NCBI GenBank assembly: GCA_017451395.1
Contig: JAFSPR010000063.1
Coordinates: 1 to 60,055, forward strand
DNA: 60,055 nucleotides
DNA from: Bacteroidales bacterium
Lineage (GTDB): Bacteria > Bacteroidota > Bacteroidia > Bacteroidales > UBA932
Direction: 5' to 3'
The number at the start of each line of letters is the position of its first letter. The stretch's first letter is position 1. Under the pieces are notes generated by a model. The model saw only the letters and a program-made list of their open reading frames with translations. It made no database searches and had not been told where the DNA came from. Of this stretch, positions 34,486-43,662 are shown piece by piece. The position numbers and the translations under genes are program-made.

Positions 34486-35940
34486 ATGAAACATTTACGT
34501 CCACACCTTGTAACACTGCTCCTGCTCCTGAGTGCGGCTTTGAATGCACAGCCGCTTCAGATTGCGCATATTTTCTCAGATCACGCAGTTCTGCAGCAGG
34601 AAACCACCTTACCCGTATGGGGATGGGGAGAACCCGGCAATAAGGTGCAGGTTTTTACATCCTGGCTCAAGAAGCCGGTGGCAACTACGGTTAATGAAGA
34701 CGGCACCTGGCGCGTGTATTTACAGACTTTCAAGGCCGATGGCCGCTCCCAAAGCCTGGTGGTGAAGTCCGGGAAAGAGATAATAGAGCTTGTAGACGTG
34801 GTGTTTGGCGAAGTGTGGATGTGCTCCGGCCAGTCCAATATGGAAATGCCGCTCAGGGGTTTTGGATTCCAGGGCGTGGATGGTGCAACAGAAGCTATCC
34901 TGGAAGCGGGAGAAACCGCAGGGAGCGTGCGTCTTCTGGACATAAAGACAGCTAAGAAGACAAGCCCTGAGAAGGACATTGAGGCAGTCTGGGAGCTCAC
35001 CACTCCCGGAGTTGCCGCAAAGGCATCGGCCGTTGGATATTTCTTTGCAAAGCGGCTCTCAAAGGCTCTCGGCGTTCCCGTAGGCATCATAGTTAACGCC
35101 TGGGGCGGCAGCCGCATAGAACCCTGGATGCCCAAGGAAGTCATTAACGGCGCGGGCCTTTCCAAGGAAGAACTTGACGCTATTTACGCCATAGAGGAGA
35201 AGCCGGACCGCTGGCCTGAAACCCCGGAACTTATCTGGAACGGCCGCGTGGCTCCAATCGTTGGATACGCCGTAAGGGGCATCCTGTGGTATCAGGGCTG
35301 CTCAAACATAGGCCAGAACTGCTATGACAAGCTTCAGAATGCAATGGTGAGATACTGGCGCGAGCAGTGGGGAAGGGGAGACATTCCCTTCATCTACACC
35401 CTTCTTGCCCCGTATGAGCACGGAGATGTCAATGGCAGGTGGCGCACCTTCTTTGTGGAAACCCAGATGAGAACAGCAAAGGCCATCCCTTACGCCTGGT
35501 TTATTTCTACCGAGACCCTTGGCAACAAAGTTACAGTGCATCCTTCCCAGAAGAAGGAAGTGGCAAACCTTATGCTTATGCGCGCCCTACAGAATATCTA
35601 TGGTCAGGCACTGGGAATGGACATAGACTATCCTGAAGTGCAGAGCGTTTCCTATGAAGAGGACGGCACCGTAAAACTGCGTCTCACCCATGTGTGGAGC
35701 GATCTTGGAAGCATATCTTCCCGCGACATCGTGGGCTTTGAACTTGCCGGCGAGAACAGGGAGTTCCACCTTGCAAATGCCCAGGTAGACTGGGACGGAA
35801 ACACCGTCATTATAAACTGCCCGGAAGTTCCAAAGCCCGTAGCCGTACGCTATGCCTGGCGCAACTGGATGGGCGCAAACCTCCAGAAAACAAGCGGCAT
35901 CCCCGTGCCGCCCTTCCGCACAGATGACTGGGAATATTGA
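34486..35940 (+). CDS. SGNH-type carbohydrate acetylesterase (sialate O-acetylesterase-like)
   Basis: A 484-aa exported enzyme with signal peptide MKHLRPHLVTLLLLLSAALNAQ. The N-terminal jelly roll (IFSDHAVLQQETTLPVWGWGEPG) is followed by the SASA domain with nucleophile Ser in GEVWMCSGQSNMEMP, the oxyanion Gly/Asn segment NAWGGSRIEPWMP, ILWYQGCSNI, and the catalytic His in TVHPSQKKEVA. In a mannan PUL it most likely removes acetyl groups from acetylated glucomannan or galactomannan so that mannanases can proceed. TTG 34468 is in frame but less likely than ATG 34486. Confidence 0.85.
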   Translation: MKHLRPHLVTLLLLLSAALNAQPLQIAHIFSDHAVLQQETTLPVWGWGEPGNKVQVFTSWLKKPVATTVNEDGTWRVYLQTFKADGRSQSLVVKSGKEIIELVDVVFGEVWMCSGQSNMEMPLRGFGFQGVDGATEAILEAGETAGSVRLLDIKTAKKTSPEKDIEAVWELTTPGVAAKASAVGYFFAKRLSKALGVPVGIIVNAWGGSRIEPWMPKEVINGAGLSKEELDAIYAIEEKPDRWPETPELIWNGRVAPIVGYAVRGILWYQGCSNIGQNCYDKLQNAMVRYWREQWGRGDIPFIYTLLAPYEHGDVNGRWRTFFVETQMRTAKAIPYAWFISTETLGNKVTVHPSQKKEVANLMLMRALQNIYGQALGMDIDYPEVQSVSYEEDGTVKLRLTHVWSDLGSISSRDIVGFELAGENREFHLANAQVDWDGNTVIINCPEVPKPVAVRYAWRNWMGANLQKTSGIPVPPFRTDDWEY

Positions 35941-35980
35941 CCGTTTTTACTAAGTCGTTTATAATGAGACATTTGCCGAT

Positions 35981-36010
35981 TTTACTCCCGGCAAAAAGAA
36001 TAGGAGTAAA
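35981..36010. promoter_or_regulatory. Inverted repeat TTTACTCC-N14-GGAGTAAA, copy 2
   Basis: The same 8-bp arms (35981-35988, 36003-36010) and a 14-base spacer of related sequence lie 21 bp before the GTG start of GH31. The downstream tail GTAAATTATTGATA also matches copy 1. Both copies follow a CCGTTTTT or CGTTTTT stretch just after the preceding stop codon. Confidence 0.6.
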
Positions 36011-36030
36011 AGTTGTAAATTATTGATACA

Positions 36031-38682
36031 GTGAGAGTTAATAAAAACGTCTGCCTCTGTCTGCTCGTTGCTCTGACGCTGTCTTGTGCGCCTGAGAACG
36101 TCGTTTCCGTGAATACGGGAGCCGGGCTTTTGCGTCTTGAGGTGGTGAGCCCGGAGATTGTGAGGGTGAGCGCCGTCAGGGACGGAAAGTTCAGTGACCG
36201 CCAGAGCCTTGCCGTGCTTCCCCAGAAGGGCTGCACGGACTTTGAGGTATCAGAGGCCATGGGCGTTGTACATCTTACTACAGAGGCCCTTGCCGTGGAT
36301 ATCTATAAGGCCGATGGAAGCATCCGCTTCTATGACGGGGAGGGGAATGTCCTTGCCGATGAAGGCCGCGTGAGTTTTGACGGGGGCACCGCCGTGAGTT
36401 TTGCCTCCACTGACGACGAAGCCTTCTACGGCCTTGGACAGCATCAGGCCGGAGAACTTGACCACAAGGGCCGCCGTGAGGAACTCTACCAGTACAATAC
36501 CAAGATAAGCGTTCCGTTTGTCCTCTCGAGCAAGGGCTACGGAATCCTCTTTGACGCATATTCCTACAGCCGCTGGGGCAGCACTGAGCCCTACCGCCAG
36601 CTTGGAGATGTGTTTGACCTTGACCTTGAGGGCCGATACACTTCCGCAGACGGCAAGGTCCTCACCCGGAAGGAAGACTCCCTCTACTATGAGAACGAGT
36701 GGGCCATAAGGAACCTTCCCAAGGATGTGCCCCTTAACGGAGCCAGGGTGCGTTACAGCGGCACCATCACCGCCCGTGAAACCGGCGACTACCACTTCAT
36801 CCAGTACTATGCCGGCTTCCAGAGCACCTCAATCGACGGGAAGGAAGTTATGAGCCGCCGCTGGCGTCCGGCCTGGAACCCCAACAGCTCAAAATACACC
36901 GTCCACCTTGAAAAAGGCGTTCCCACTCCCGTTGTGATAGACTGGGAGCCGGACGGAGACGTATCCTATATCGGCCTCAGGGTGGCTCCTCTGGAAACTC
37001 CGGAGCAGGAGTCCCGCCTCACTTTCTGGAGCGAATGCGAGCCTATGGCCGATTTCTACTTCATCGCCGGTGGCAGCGCCGACAAAGTGATTGCCGGCTA
37101 CCGCTTCCTCAGCGGCAAGGCCCCTGTAATGCCCAAATGGGCCCTTGGATTCTGGCAGAGCCGTGAACGCTACAGCACCCAGGAAGACCTTGTGGGTACC
37201 CTCGCGGAATTCCGCCGCCGCCACATTCCCGTAGACAACATAGTCCAGGACTGGCAGTACTGGAAGGACGACCAGTGGGGGAGCCATGAGTTTGACGAAT
37301 CCCGCTACCCTGATCCCGAGGCCATGCTTGACAGCGTCCACGCCATGCACGGCCGCTTTATGATAAGCGTTTGGCCGAAGTTCTATACCAATACGGATAA
37401 TTACAGGGAACTGAAGGCCGCCGGCTATGCCTATACCCACGCGGAGGAAGCCGGCCTTGAAGACTGGCTTGGCCATAAGCAGAGTTTCTACGACGCCTAC
37501 GCGGAAGGCGGCCGTAAGATGTTCTGGGACCAGATGGACCGTAATCTCTACAGTAAGTTCGGCAAAAAGATAGACGCATGGTGGATGGACGCCTCTGAGC
37601 CAAACCTCAGGGACTGCCTCCCTATGGATTATTTTAAGTGGCTCATCACTCCAAACGCCCTTGGCTCTTCCACCGAATACCTTAACGCATACGCCCTGGT
37701 TAACGCTGAGGCTATCTACGAGGGCCAGCGCTCCGTTGACCCTGACAAGAGGGTGTTCCTCCTTACCCGTAATGGCTTTGCCGGTCTCCAGAGGTATTCC
37801 ACGGCATCCTGGAGCGGGGATATCGGCACATCCTGGGAAGACTTCCGTATGCAGGCTGCCGCCGGTCTTAACTACTCCATGAGCGGCATTCCTTTCTGGG
37901 GAATGGACATTGGCGGCTTTTCCGTGATGAGCAAGTTCTACAGTGCCGATAACGCCCCTGAATGGCAGGAACTCCAGACCCGCTGGCATCAGGCCGGCGC
38001 CTTCGTGCCCCTTTTCCGCACCCACGGCCAGTGGCCCCGCAGGGAACTCTGGAACATTGCCCCTGAGGGCTCCAAGGCCTATGAGAGCATCCTCTATTAT
38101 ATGAAGCTCCGCTACAGGCTCATGCCTTATATATATTCTCTTGCCGGCGCCGTCCATTTTGAGGACGCTACCATAATGAGGGCCCTCGCTATGGATTACC
38201 CGGCCGATCCTGAAGTCCGTGACCTCTCCGACCAATGGCTCTTCGGCCCTGCCATTATGGCGTGCCCTGTGTTCGAGTACAAGGCAACAAGCCGCAGCGT
38301 CTACTTCCCGGAAGGCACCTGGTATGACTTCTACTCCGGAGAGAAGATTGAAGGCGGCTGCCGCATAACGGTGGATGCCCCGTATGAAAGGATGCCGCTG
38401 TACGTTCGCGCCGGCAGCATCATCCCCATGGGTCCTGACATGGAATGGACGGATGAAAAGCCTCTGGAGGAAATCACCCTTATGGTATATCCCGGGGCCG
38501 ATTCCGACTTTACCATCTACGAGGATGACGGCCTCACTTACGGCTATGAGCGTGGCGAATACGCCATAACGCGTATCCACTGGGACGATGCCGCAGGGAA
38601 GGCCGATATCGGCCCCCGCGAAGGCTCATATCCAGGGATGCCGGGGAACCGGACCTACAAAGTTGTAGTTGTGGGAAAATAA
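36031..38682 (+). CDS. GH31 alpha-glycosidase (alpha-xylosidase-like) lipoprotein with PA14 insert
   Basis: An 883-aa lipoprotein (LTLSCAPE, Cys19). The GH31 N-terminal domain is interrupted at residues ~230-318 by a PA14-like module (RVRYSGTITARETGDYHFIQYYAGFQS). The barrel shows nucleophile Asp in DAWWMDASEPN and acid/base Asp in SWSGDIGTSWEDF, with GHIPFWGMDIGG-like sequence after it. PA14 insertions and these motifs are typical of GH31 alpha-xylosidases from xyloglucan loci, but GH31 alpha-galactosidases also exist. The start is GTG 36031; no suitable ATG is near. Confidence 0.88.
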   Translation: MRVNKNVCLCLLVALTLSCAPENVVSVNTGAGLLRLEVVSPEIVRVSAVRDGKFSDRQSLAVLPQKGCTDFEVSEAMGVVHLTTEALAVDIYKADGSIRFYDGEGNVLADEGRVSFDGGTAVSFASTDDEAFYGLGQHQAGELDHKGRREELYQYNTKISVPFVLSSKGYGILFDAYSYSRWGSTEPYRQLGDVFDLDLEGRYTSADGKVLTRKEDSLYYENEWAIRNLPKDVPLNGARVRYSGTITARETGDYHFIQYYAGFQSTSIDGKEVMSRRWRPAWNPNSSKYTVHLEKGVPTPVVIDWEPDGDVSYIGLRVAPLETPEQESRLTFWSECEPMADFYFIAGGSADKVIAGYRFLSGKAPVMPKWALGFWQSRERYSTQEDLVGTLAEFRRRHIPVDNIVQDWQYWKDDQWGSHEFDESRYPDPEAMLDSVHAMHGRFMISVWPKFYTNTDNYRELKAAGYAYTHAEEAGLEDWLGHKQSFYDAYAEGGRKMFWDQMDRNLYSKFGKKIDAWWMDASEPNLRDCLPMDYFKWLITPNALGSSTEYLNAYALVNAEAIYEGQRSVDPDKRVFLLTRNGFAGLQRYSTASWSGDIGTSWEDFRMQAAAGLNYSMSGIPFWGMDIGGFSVMSKFYSADNAPEWQELQTRWHQAGAFVPLFRTHGQWPRRELWNIAPEGSKAYESILYYMKLRYRLMPYIYSLAGAVHFEDATIMRALAMDYPADPEVRDLSDQWLFGPAIMACPVFEYKATSRSVYFPEGTWYDFYSGEKIEGGCRITVDAPYERMPLYVRAGSIIPMGPDMEWTDEKPLEEITLMVYPGADSDFTIYEDDGLTYGYERGEYAITRIHWDDAAGKADIGPREGSYPGMPGNRTYKVVVVGK

Positions 38683-38698
38683 CTAACTAAAACCTTAT

Positions 38699-41011
38699 AT
38701 GAAAAAGACAGTATTAATGATGTCCAGTGTTGTAATATCGGCCGCCGCTCTGTCTTCCTGCAACCAGCATGGAACGGCTCCCGCTATCCCCGCCGACAAA
38801 GCGGTTGAAGCAAAGGTAGAGAAAGTGCTTAAGGGCATGACCCTTGAAGAGAAGGCCGGCCAGCTGGTTCAGCTTAACATCTCCACCCTGGAAGATGAGA
38901 CCCGCGAGGCAATAGATCCCGCAAAGCTTGACAAGATCATCGGTGAATACAAGGTGGGCTCCATCCTCAATGTGATGCACGACAAAGCCCATTCCCGTGA
39001 GGAAACCGCGGCCATGGTGCGCCAGATTCAGGAAAAGAGCATGGAGGCTATCGGCATCCCCTCAATCTACGGCCTGGATATGATTCACGGAGCGTCATAC
39101 CTCAACGAAGGCTCCCTGTACCCGCAGGAGATTAACCTTGGCGCTACATTCAACCGTGAATTCGCCCGCCAGATGGGCCGCGCCATGGCTTATGAAACCC
39201 GCGCTGCCCAGGTCCCCTGGGTGTTCTCCCCGGTTATGGACCTTGGCCGTGATCCCCGCTGGCCCCGTATCTGGGAAAGTTTCGGCGAGGACCCTTACCT
39301 TCAGGCAGAGTTGGCCCGTGAGGAAACCCTGGCCCTTCAGGGCGAAGACCCCAACCACATAGACCTTGAGCACGTTGCAGTGTCCATCAAGCACTTTATG
39401 GGTTACGGCGTTCCCGTGAGCGGCAAGGACCGCACTCCCGCCATTATCGCTGAGAATGACCTCAGGGAGAAATTCTTCGCCCCGTTCCTTGAGTGCTTCC
39501 GCGCCGGCGCCCTCACCGCAATGGTGAACAGCGCCTCCATCAACGGCATCCCCACGCACGCCAACGCAATCCTACTCAGCGGCTGGGTGAAAGAGCAACT
39601 GGGCTGGGACGGTATGCTTGTGACTGACTGGGCCGATATTGACAATCTCTTCCAGCGTGACCACGTTGCGGCCGACAAGAAGGAAGCCGTGGCGATGGGC
39701 ATCAACGCCGGTATAGATATGATTATGGATCCCTACGATCCCGAGTGCTGCACCGCTGTCATCGAGTGCGTCAAGGAAGGCCTTATCTCTGAGGCCCGCC
39801 TCAATGACGCAGTCCGCCGCGTGCTTCGCCTCAAAGTGCGCCTTGGCCTCTTTGAGAACCCCTGCTGGGAGTATGAGTATCCGGAGTTTGCCTCTGAAGA
39901 ATTCGGGAAAGAGTCCTACAGGGCGGCAGTTGAGAGTGAGGTCCTCCTCAAGAACGAGGGCGTCCTTCCCCTCAAAGGCACGGAAAAGATCCTTGTCTGC
40001 GGTCCCAACGCCAACAGCCTCCGCACCTTAAACGGCGGATGGAGTTACACCTGGCAGGGATCGGCCGATGATTATGTGCCTCAGTACAACACCATCCTGG
40101 AGGCCCTCCAGAACCGTTTCCCCGGAAAGGTTACCTGGGTTCCCGGCGTAGTCTATGAAGGCCCGGACTGGCAGAAGGACGTTGTGGCAAGCATCCAGCA
40201 GGCCGTGAACGTGGCCCGCAGTGCAGACGTGATTGTTTGCTGCGTTGGTGAGAACTCCTACTGTGAGACCCCCGGCAATATGGACGACCTTAATCTGTCG
40301 GCCAACCAGAAGGAACTTGTGAAGGCTGTTGCCGCTACCGGAAAGCCCGTTGTCCTGGTGCTTAACGAGGGCCGTCCCCGTCTTATCGGAGACATCGAGC
40401 CCCTTGCAAAGGCCGTTGTGGACGTGATGCTGCCTTCAAACTACGGCGGAGACGCCCTTGCAGCCCTTCTTGCCGGTGACGAGAACTTCTCCGGAAAGCT
40501 TCCGTTCACCTACTCCAAGCACATCAACGCCCTCCATACCTATGACTACAAGGTTTCCGAGCACCGTGAGACCATGGAAGGCTCCTACAACTACGACGCA
40601 GTGATGGATGTCCAGTGGCCCTTCGGCTTCGGACTCAGCTATACTAAGTTTGAGTATTCTGGCCTTAAGGTATCGGCCGATACCTTCAAGTCCGGCGATG
40701 TCCTGAAAGTGTCCGTGGACGTGAAGAACGTCGGTGAGCGCGCCGGCAAGGAGGCCGTTCTCCTTTACAGCAGTGACCTTGTTGCTTCCCTCATCCCGGA
40801 CGTGAAGCGTCTACGCGGCTTTGAAAAGGTGGCCCTTGAGCCCGGTGAGACTAAGACTGTGGAGTTTGAACTCCCTGCATCGGCCCTTGCATTTGTTGGC
40901 GCAGACGGAAAATGGCGTCTTGAAAAGGGCGATTTTCGCATCTCCTGCGGCGGCCTTGGAGTTATGGTAAACTGCACTGAAACAAAGGTATGGGAAACTC
41001 CCAACATTTAA
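38699..41011 (+). CDS. GH3 beta-glucosidase lipoprotein
   Basis: A 770-aa lipoprotein (LSSCNQHG, Cys21). The N-terminal barrel has GLDMIHGASYL, SPVMDLGRDPRWPRIWESFGEDPYL, VSIKHFMGYG and the nucleophile Asp in MLVTDWADI. The C-terminal alpha/beta sandwich has LLKNEGVLPLK and the GENSYCETPGN loop, followed by a fibronectin III-like domain (GLSYTKFEYSGLKVS). It probably releases terminal beta-glucose from glucomanno- or xyloglucan oligosaccharides in the periplasm. Its stop overlaps the epimerase start by 22 bp. Confidence 0.93.
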   Translation: MKKTVLMMSSVVISAAALSSCNQHGTAPAIPADKAVEAKVEKVLKGMTLEEKAGQLVQLNISTLEDETREAIDPAKLDKIIGEYKVGSILNVMHDKAHSREETAAMVRQIQEKSMEAIGIPSIYGLDMIHGASYLNEGSLYPQEINLGATFNREFARQMGRAMAYETRAAQVPWVFSPVMDLGRDPRWPRIWESFGEDPYLQAELAREETLALQGEDPNHIDLEHVAVSIKHFMGYGVPVSGKDRTPAIIAENDLREKFFAPFLECFRAGALTAMVNSASINGIPTHANAILLSGWVKEQLGWDGMLVTDWADIDNLFQRDHVAADKKEAVAMGINAGIDMIMDPYDPECCTAVIECVKEGLISEARLNDAVRRVLRLKVRLGLFENPCWEYEYPEFASEEFGKESYRAAVESEVLLKNEGVLPLKGTEKILVCGPNANSLRTLNGGWSYTWQGSADDYVPQYNTILEALQNRFPGKVTWVPGVVYEGPDWQKDVVASIQQAVNVARSADVIVCCVGENSYCETPGNMDDLNLSANQKELVKAVAATGKPVVLVLNEGRPRLIGDIEPLAKAVVDVMLPSNYGGDALAALLAGDENFSGKLPFTYSKHINALHTYDYKVSEHRETMEGSYNYDAVMDVQWPFGFGLSYTKFEYSGLKVSADTFKSGDVLKVSVDVKNVGERAGKEAVLLYSSDLVASLIPDVKRLRGFEKVALEPGETKTVEFELPASALAFVGADGKWRLEKGDFRISCGGLGVMVNCTETKVWETPNI

Positions 41012-42162
41012 GTGAATTCAAATCAATACTGCAGGAGAACATCCTGCAGTATTGGTTAAAACTCCGTGATCCGGAGGGAGGCTTCTATGGAGAAGTCTCC
41101 GCAAACGGTGAAGTGATTAAGGATGCGCCAAGAGGCGTTATCCTCAATGCCCGTATCATCTGGGCTTTTGCCGCGGCGTTTCGCGCACTGGGCCGGAAGG
41201 AATACCTTGATGCCGCCGTGTGGGCAAAGGAGTGGTTCCTGAAGCATTTCTGTGACCACAAATACGGCGGGGTTTACTGGAGCGTATCGGATGCGGGAGA
41301 GCCCCTTGAAGACAAGAAACAGCTCTACTCCCAGGGCTTTGCAATCTACGGGCTTTCAGAACTTGCCCGTGCAAACGGTGACAAGGAGGCCCTTGATGAG
41401 GCCGTGAACCTCTTCAGGGTGGTTGAGGCAAAGTTTGCCGATACCCTTTACGGTGGTTACACCGAGGCCCTGGCGCGGGACTTCTCTCCGCTTGAGGATA
41501 TGTCTCTGTCGGCCCACGACATTAATGCCGATAAGACTATGAACTCCCACCTCCACATTCTGGAGGCGTTCGCAAATCTTTACAGGGTGTGGCCGGATCC
41601 GTCCCTGAAAGAGGCCGTGGAGAGGCTTCTTGACATTACCTGCAGGAAGGTGATGGGGGAGGACGGGCACCTTCAACTCTACTTCAAGAGTGACTGGACG
41701 GTGCTTCCCGGCGCGGTTTCCTATGGCCACGACATAGAGACTTCCTGGCTTATGCTGGAATGCGCCGAGGCTCTTAATGATGAAACTGTTGTTTCACGTG
41801 TAAAACCTTACGCTTTGAGCCTTGTAATTGCCGGTAACGAAGGCCTTCTCCCGGACGGCTCAATGCGTTATGAGAAGCTTCCGGACGGCACCTTTGACGA
41901 CTCCCGCCAGTGGTGGGTCCAGGCCGAGACCGTTGTGGGTAACCTCTGGCTGTGGAAGTACCATAGAGTGGCCTCCGGCTATGATGTGGCTCTTAAGGCC
42001 TGGGATTACATCCTCAAGAATCTTGTAGACCGTGAAGGCGGAGAATGGTGGTGGGCTGTCCTCCCGGACGGCTCCCTTGACAAAGCCAACCCCAAGGCCG
42101 GCTTCTGGAAGTGCCCCTATCACAATTCCCGTATGTGCCTGGAGGCCCTCAGGATACTTTAA
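40990..42162 (+). CDS. Cellobiose/mannobiose 2-epimerase
   Basis: A 390-aa cytoplasmic (alpha/alpha)6-barrel of the AGE superfamily that turns the reducing-end mannose of mannobiose into glucose. Signature segments are WLKLRDPEGGFYGEV, KQLYSQGFAIYGLSEL, KTMNSHLHILEAFANLY with catalytic His, SYGHDIETSWLML with catalytic His, RQWWVQAETVVG and GFWKCPYHNSRMCLEAL. The product mannosylglucose is the substrate of GH130 encoded upstream, completing the pathway known from Bacteroides fragilis. The 22-bp overlap with GH3 is unusually long. It is the last gene of the PUL operon. Confidence 0.95.
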   Translation: MGNSQHLSEFKSILQENILQYWLKLRDPEGGFYGEVSANGEVIKDAPRGVILNARIIWAFAAAFRALGRKEYLDAAVWAKEWFLKHFCDHKYGGVYWSVSDAGEPLEDKKQLYSQGFAIYGLSELARANGDKEALDEAVNLFRVVEAKFADTLYGGYTEALARDFSPLEDMSLSAHDINADKTMNSHLHILEAFANLYRVWPDPSLKEAVERLLDITCRKVMGEDGHLQLYFKSDWTVLPGAVSYGHDIETSWLMLECAEALNDETVVSRVKPYALSLVIAGNEGLLPDGSMRYEKLPDGTFDDSRQWWVQAETVVGNLWLWKYHRVASGYDVALKAWDYILKNLVDREGGEWWWAVLPDGSLDKANPKAGFWKCPYHNSRMCLEALRIL

Positions 42163-42179
42163 CGTCATGCCTGGCCCTT

Positions 42180-42314
42180 GCCGTGTTGACACTCATATTG
42201 CTTATATGGCCGATTTCAATGCCAACACGGCAAAGAAATCGGCCATTTTCCTGAAAAACGCTGCCGTGTTGGCCCCCAAAACGCCATCAGGAGCGTTATA
42301 CGTGTCAACACGGC
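42180..42314. repeat. Four alternating inverted units at 41-bp intervals
   Basis: GCCGTGTTGACAC (42180-42192) and its exact complement (42302-42314) enclose GCCAACACGGCA (42221-42232) and its exact complement (42262-42273). All share CCGTGTTG/CAACACGG in alternating orientation, with centres 40-41 bp apart. A second pair, ATGGCCGATTT (42206-42216) and AAATCGGCCAT (42236-42246), interlocks with them. It lies between the convergent epimerase and hypothetical genes. Confidence 0.8.
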
Positions 42315-42344
42315 TATATTACGGTCGGCGTTCCATAAGGACCA

Positions 42345-43043
42345 CTAAAACACATACGCAACCCCAAATCCGTTCTCTGTACCGCCAATGTGAAGCATGG
42401 GGCGATACGTTAGGGCAGAATTGTAATTATTGATGGCTGTCTTCATCTTATTCTCCCCGGGTATGTTGATGGCAAAGCCTGCAATTGTCACGACTCCGCC
42501 CACGATGAGCATCCACTTGGCAGCGTTGTATGGGCGGTCATAAGGAGGCACGGGCGTTCCGCCACCTCCGATATGCCATCCAAGAAGGTACCCTGCACCG
42601 TAACCAAAGAAACAAGCACCGGCAACGCCGATGATACCGCCCACGGTACTCATAGTCTTGCCGCTCTTGAACAAGGCAAGATCGTCAGTGGTGAAGAACC
42701 TGTCCAGCATGTCGTTTTCAATAGTCTCTCCGCCCACGGAAACTTTTCCGCTCCAGGGATTATAAGTCATCACGCCCGAAGGAAGATTGCTCTTATTTGA
42801 ATCCTGGCTCACATTATACATTTCACGCTCACCGTTCTCATATGTTATCATAACAATATCTGCGATGTCCAGCGAATATGTGGGGCCTTCTGGATTGGAA
42901 AACTTCTTGTAGCAAATATCGGACTGCCTGACCTCGGTCACTTTGGCCTGGATGTCGGTTCCGTCCTTTTTTGTGATGATGTCCTGTGCGAAGAGTGAGG
43001 TGCTGCAGAGGAGGATTGTGAGGGTGGTAATGATGTGCTTCAT
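42345..43043 (-). CDS. Exported hypothetical protein with a membrane segment
   Basis: A 232-aa protein with a signal peptide (MKHIITTLTILLCSTSLFAQ). The first ~75 mature residues (DIITKKDGTDIQAKVTEVRQSDICYKKFSNPEGPTYSL) match a small domain frequent in exported Bacteroidetes proteins, of unknown role. Two glycine-rich hydrophobic stretches follow (TVGGIIGVAGACFFGYGAGYLLG and WMLIVGGVVTIAGFAINI). No enzymatic motif is visible. Several TTTTTG runs upstream (43068-43090) may carry its promoter. It is convergent with the PUL and divergent from nothing clear. The function is unknown. Confidence 0.7.
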   Translation of the reverse strand: MKHIITTLTILLCSTSLFAQDIITKKDGTDIQAKVTEVRQSDICYKKFSNPEGPTYSLDIADIVMITYENGEREMYNVSQDSNKSNLPSGVMTYNPWSGKVSVGGETIENDMLDRFFTTDDLALFKSGKTMSTVGGIIGVAGACFFGYGAGYLLGWHIGGGGTPVPPYDRPYNAAKWMLIVGGVVTIAGFAINIPGENKMKTAINNYNSALTYRPMLHIGGTENGFGVAYVF

Positions 43044-43364
43044 ATTGCAGTGTGTTAAACTTAACAAAACAAAAATACAAAAATTATGTGAACGATATAC
43101 TAGTTTACACCAATAATCCCGTTAATATCATTTATATCGGATTGATGTAAGGGGACCATTCGGCCCCCATTTCTTTATCCTTCAAGGAAGAATAACGGAC
43201 TAGGTCCCAAACCCTGATTTTCTTAATGCTTTAGCCGTCAATCCTCCCAGAACGTTCACAATGAACATTTTGTGGATTCGCGGCGCGGGGAAATGGCGTT
43301 TTGAGCGGAAATCCTTGCCGCCAGTACAGAAAAACCCGGTTCTGGGCGTTCCAGATGGATTGGC
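43044..43364. other. Gene-free stretch, first part of a 1.3-kb non-coding zone
   Basis: No convincing reading frame is present between the hypothetical gene and the palindrome zone. The first ~50 bp are AT-rich and probably hold the minus-strand promoter of the hypothetical gene. The rest shows only minor repeats such as AACCCGGTT around 43345. Confidence 0.5.
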
Positions 43365-43617
43365 GGCAATGAGCACTGTGACCAGTCTGGCGCCGGGTAC
43401 TCACTGTGTACAAAAACGGAATAAAACGCACGCGCTCAGTACCTGAAGGTGGCACCCCGGGCGAGGTTGTTTTTTCTGTGACCAACCTCGCCCAGATTAA
43501 CAGGCTTTAGTGTTCTCCGGAGCAAGTCCTGCCACCTGCAGCCGGTACTGACCACGTACGTTTAATGCCATTGCCGCACACGGTGAGACTGCTATTCTGG
43601 TCACAGTGCTCATTGCC
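43365..43617. repeat. 253-bp imperfect palindrome with perfect 21-bp ends
   Basis: The outermost 21 bases (43365-43385, starting GGCAATGAGCAC) are repeated exactly in inverse complement at 43597-43617. Inside, TCAGTACC-N4-GGTGGCA (43436-43454) answers TGCCACC-N7-GGTACTGA (43530-43551). The centre is a perfect hairpin GGGCGAGGTTG/CAACCTCGCCC (43459-43469 with 43483-43493). No coding sequence is apparent. It could be a mobile palindromic element (MITE-like) or a large folded RNA or DNA. Confidence 0.8.
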
Positions 43618-43662
43618 TCTGCCTGATACATACATCCGCCACACATCCTGTCGTGTAGCCGG

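Noticed and set aside
36889-38580. 563-codon antisense frame opposite GH31
   Set aside because: The sense frame encodes a complete GH31 with catalytic residues; the antisense frame is a by-product of GC-rich codon use and has no recognisable domain.
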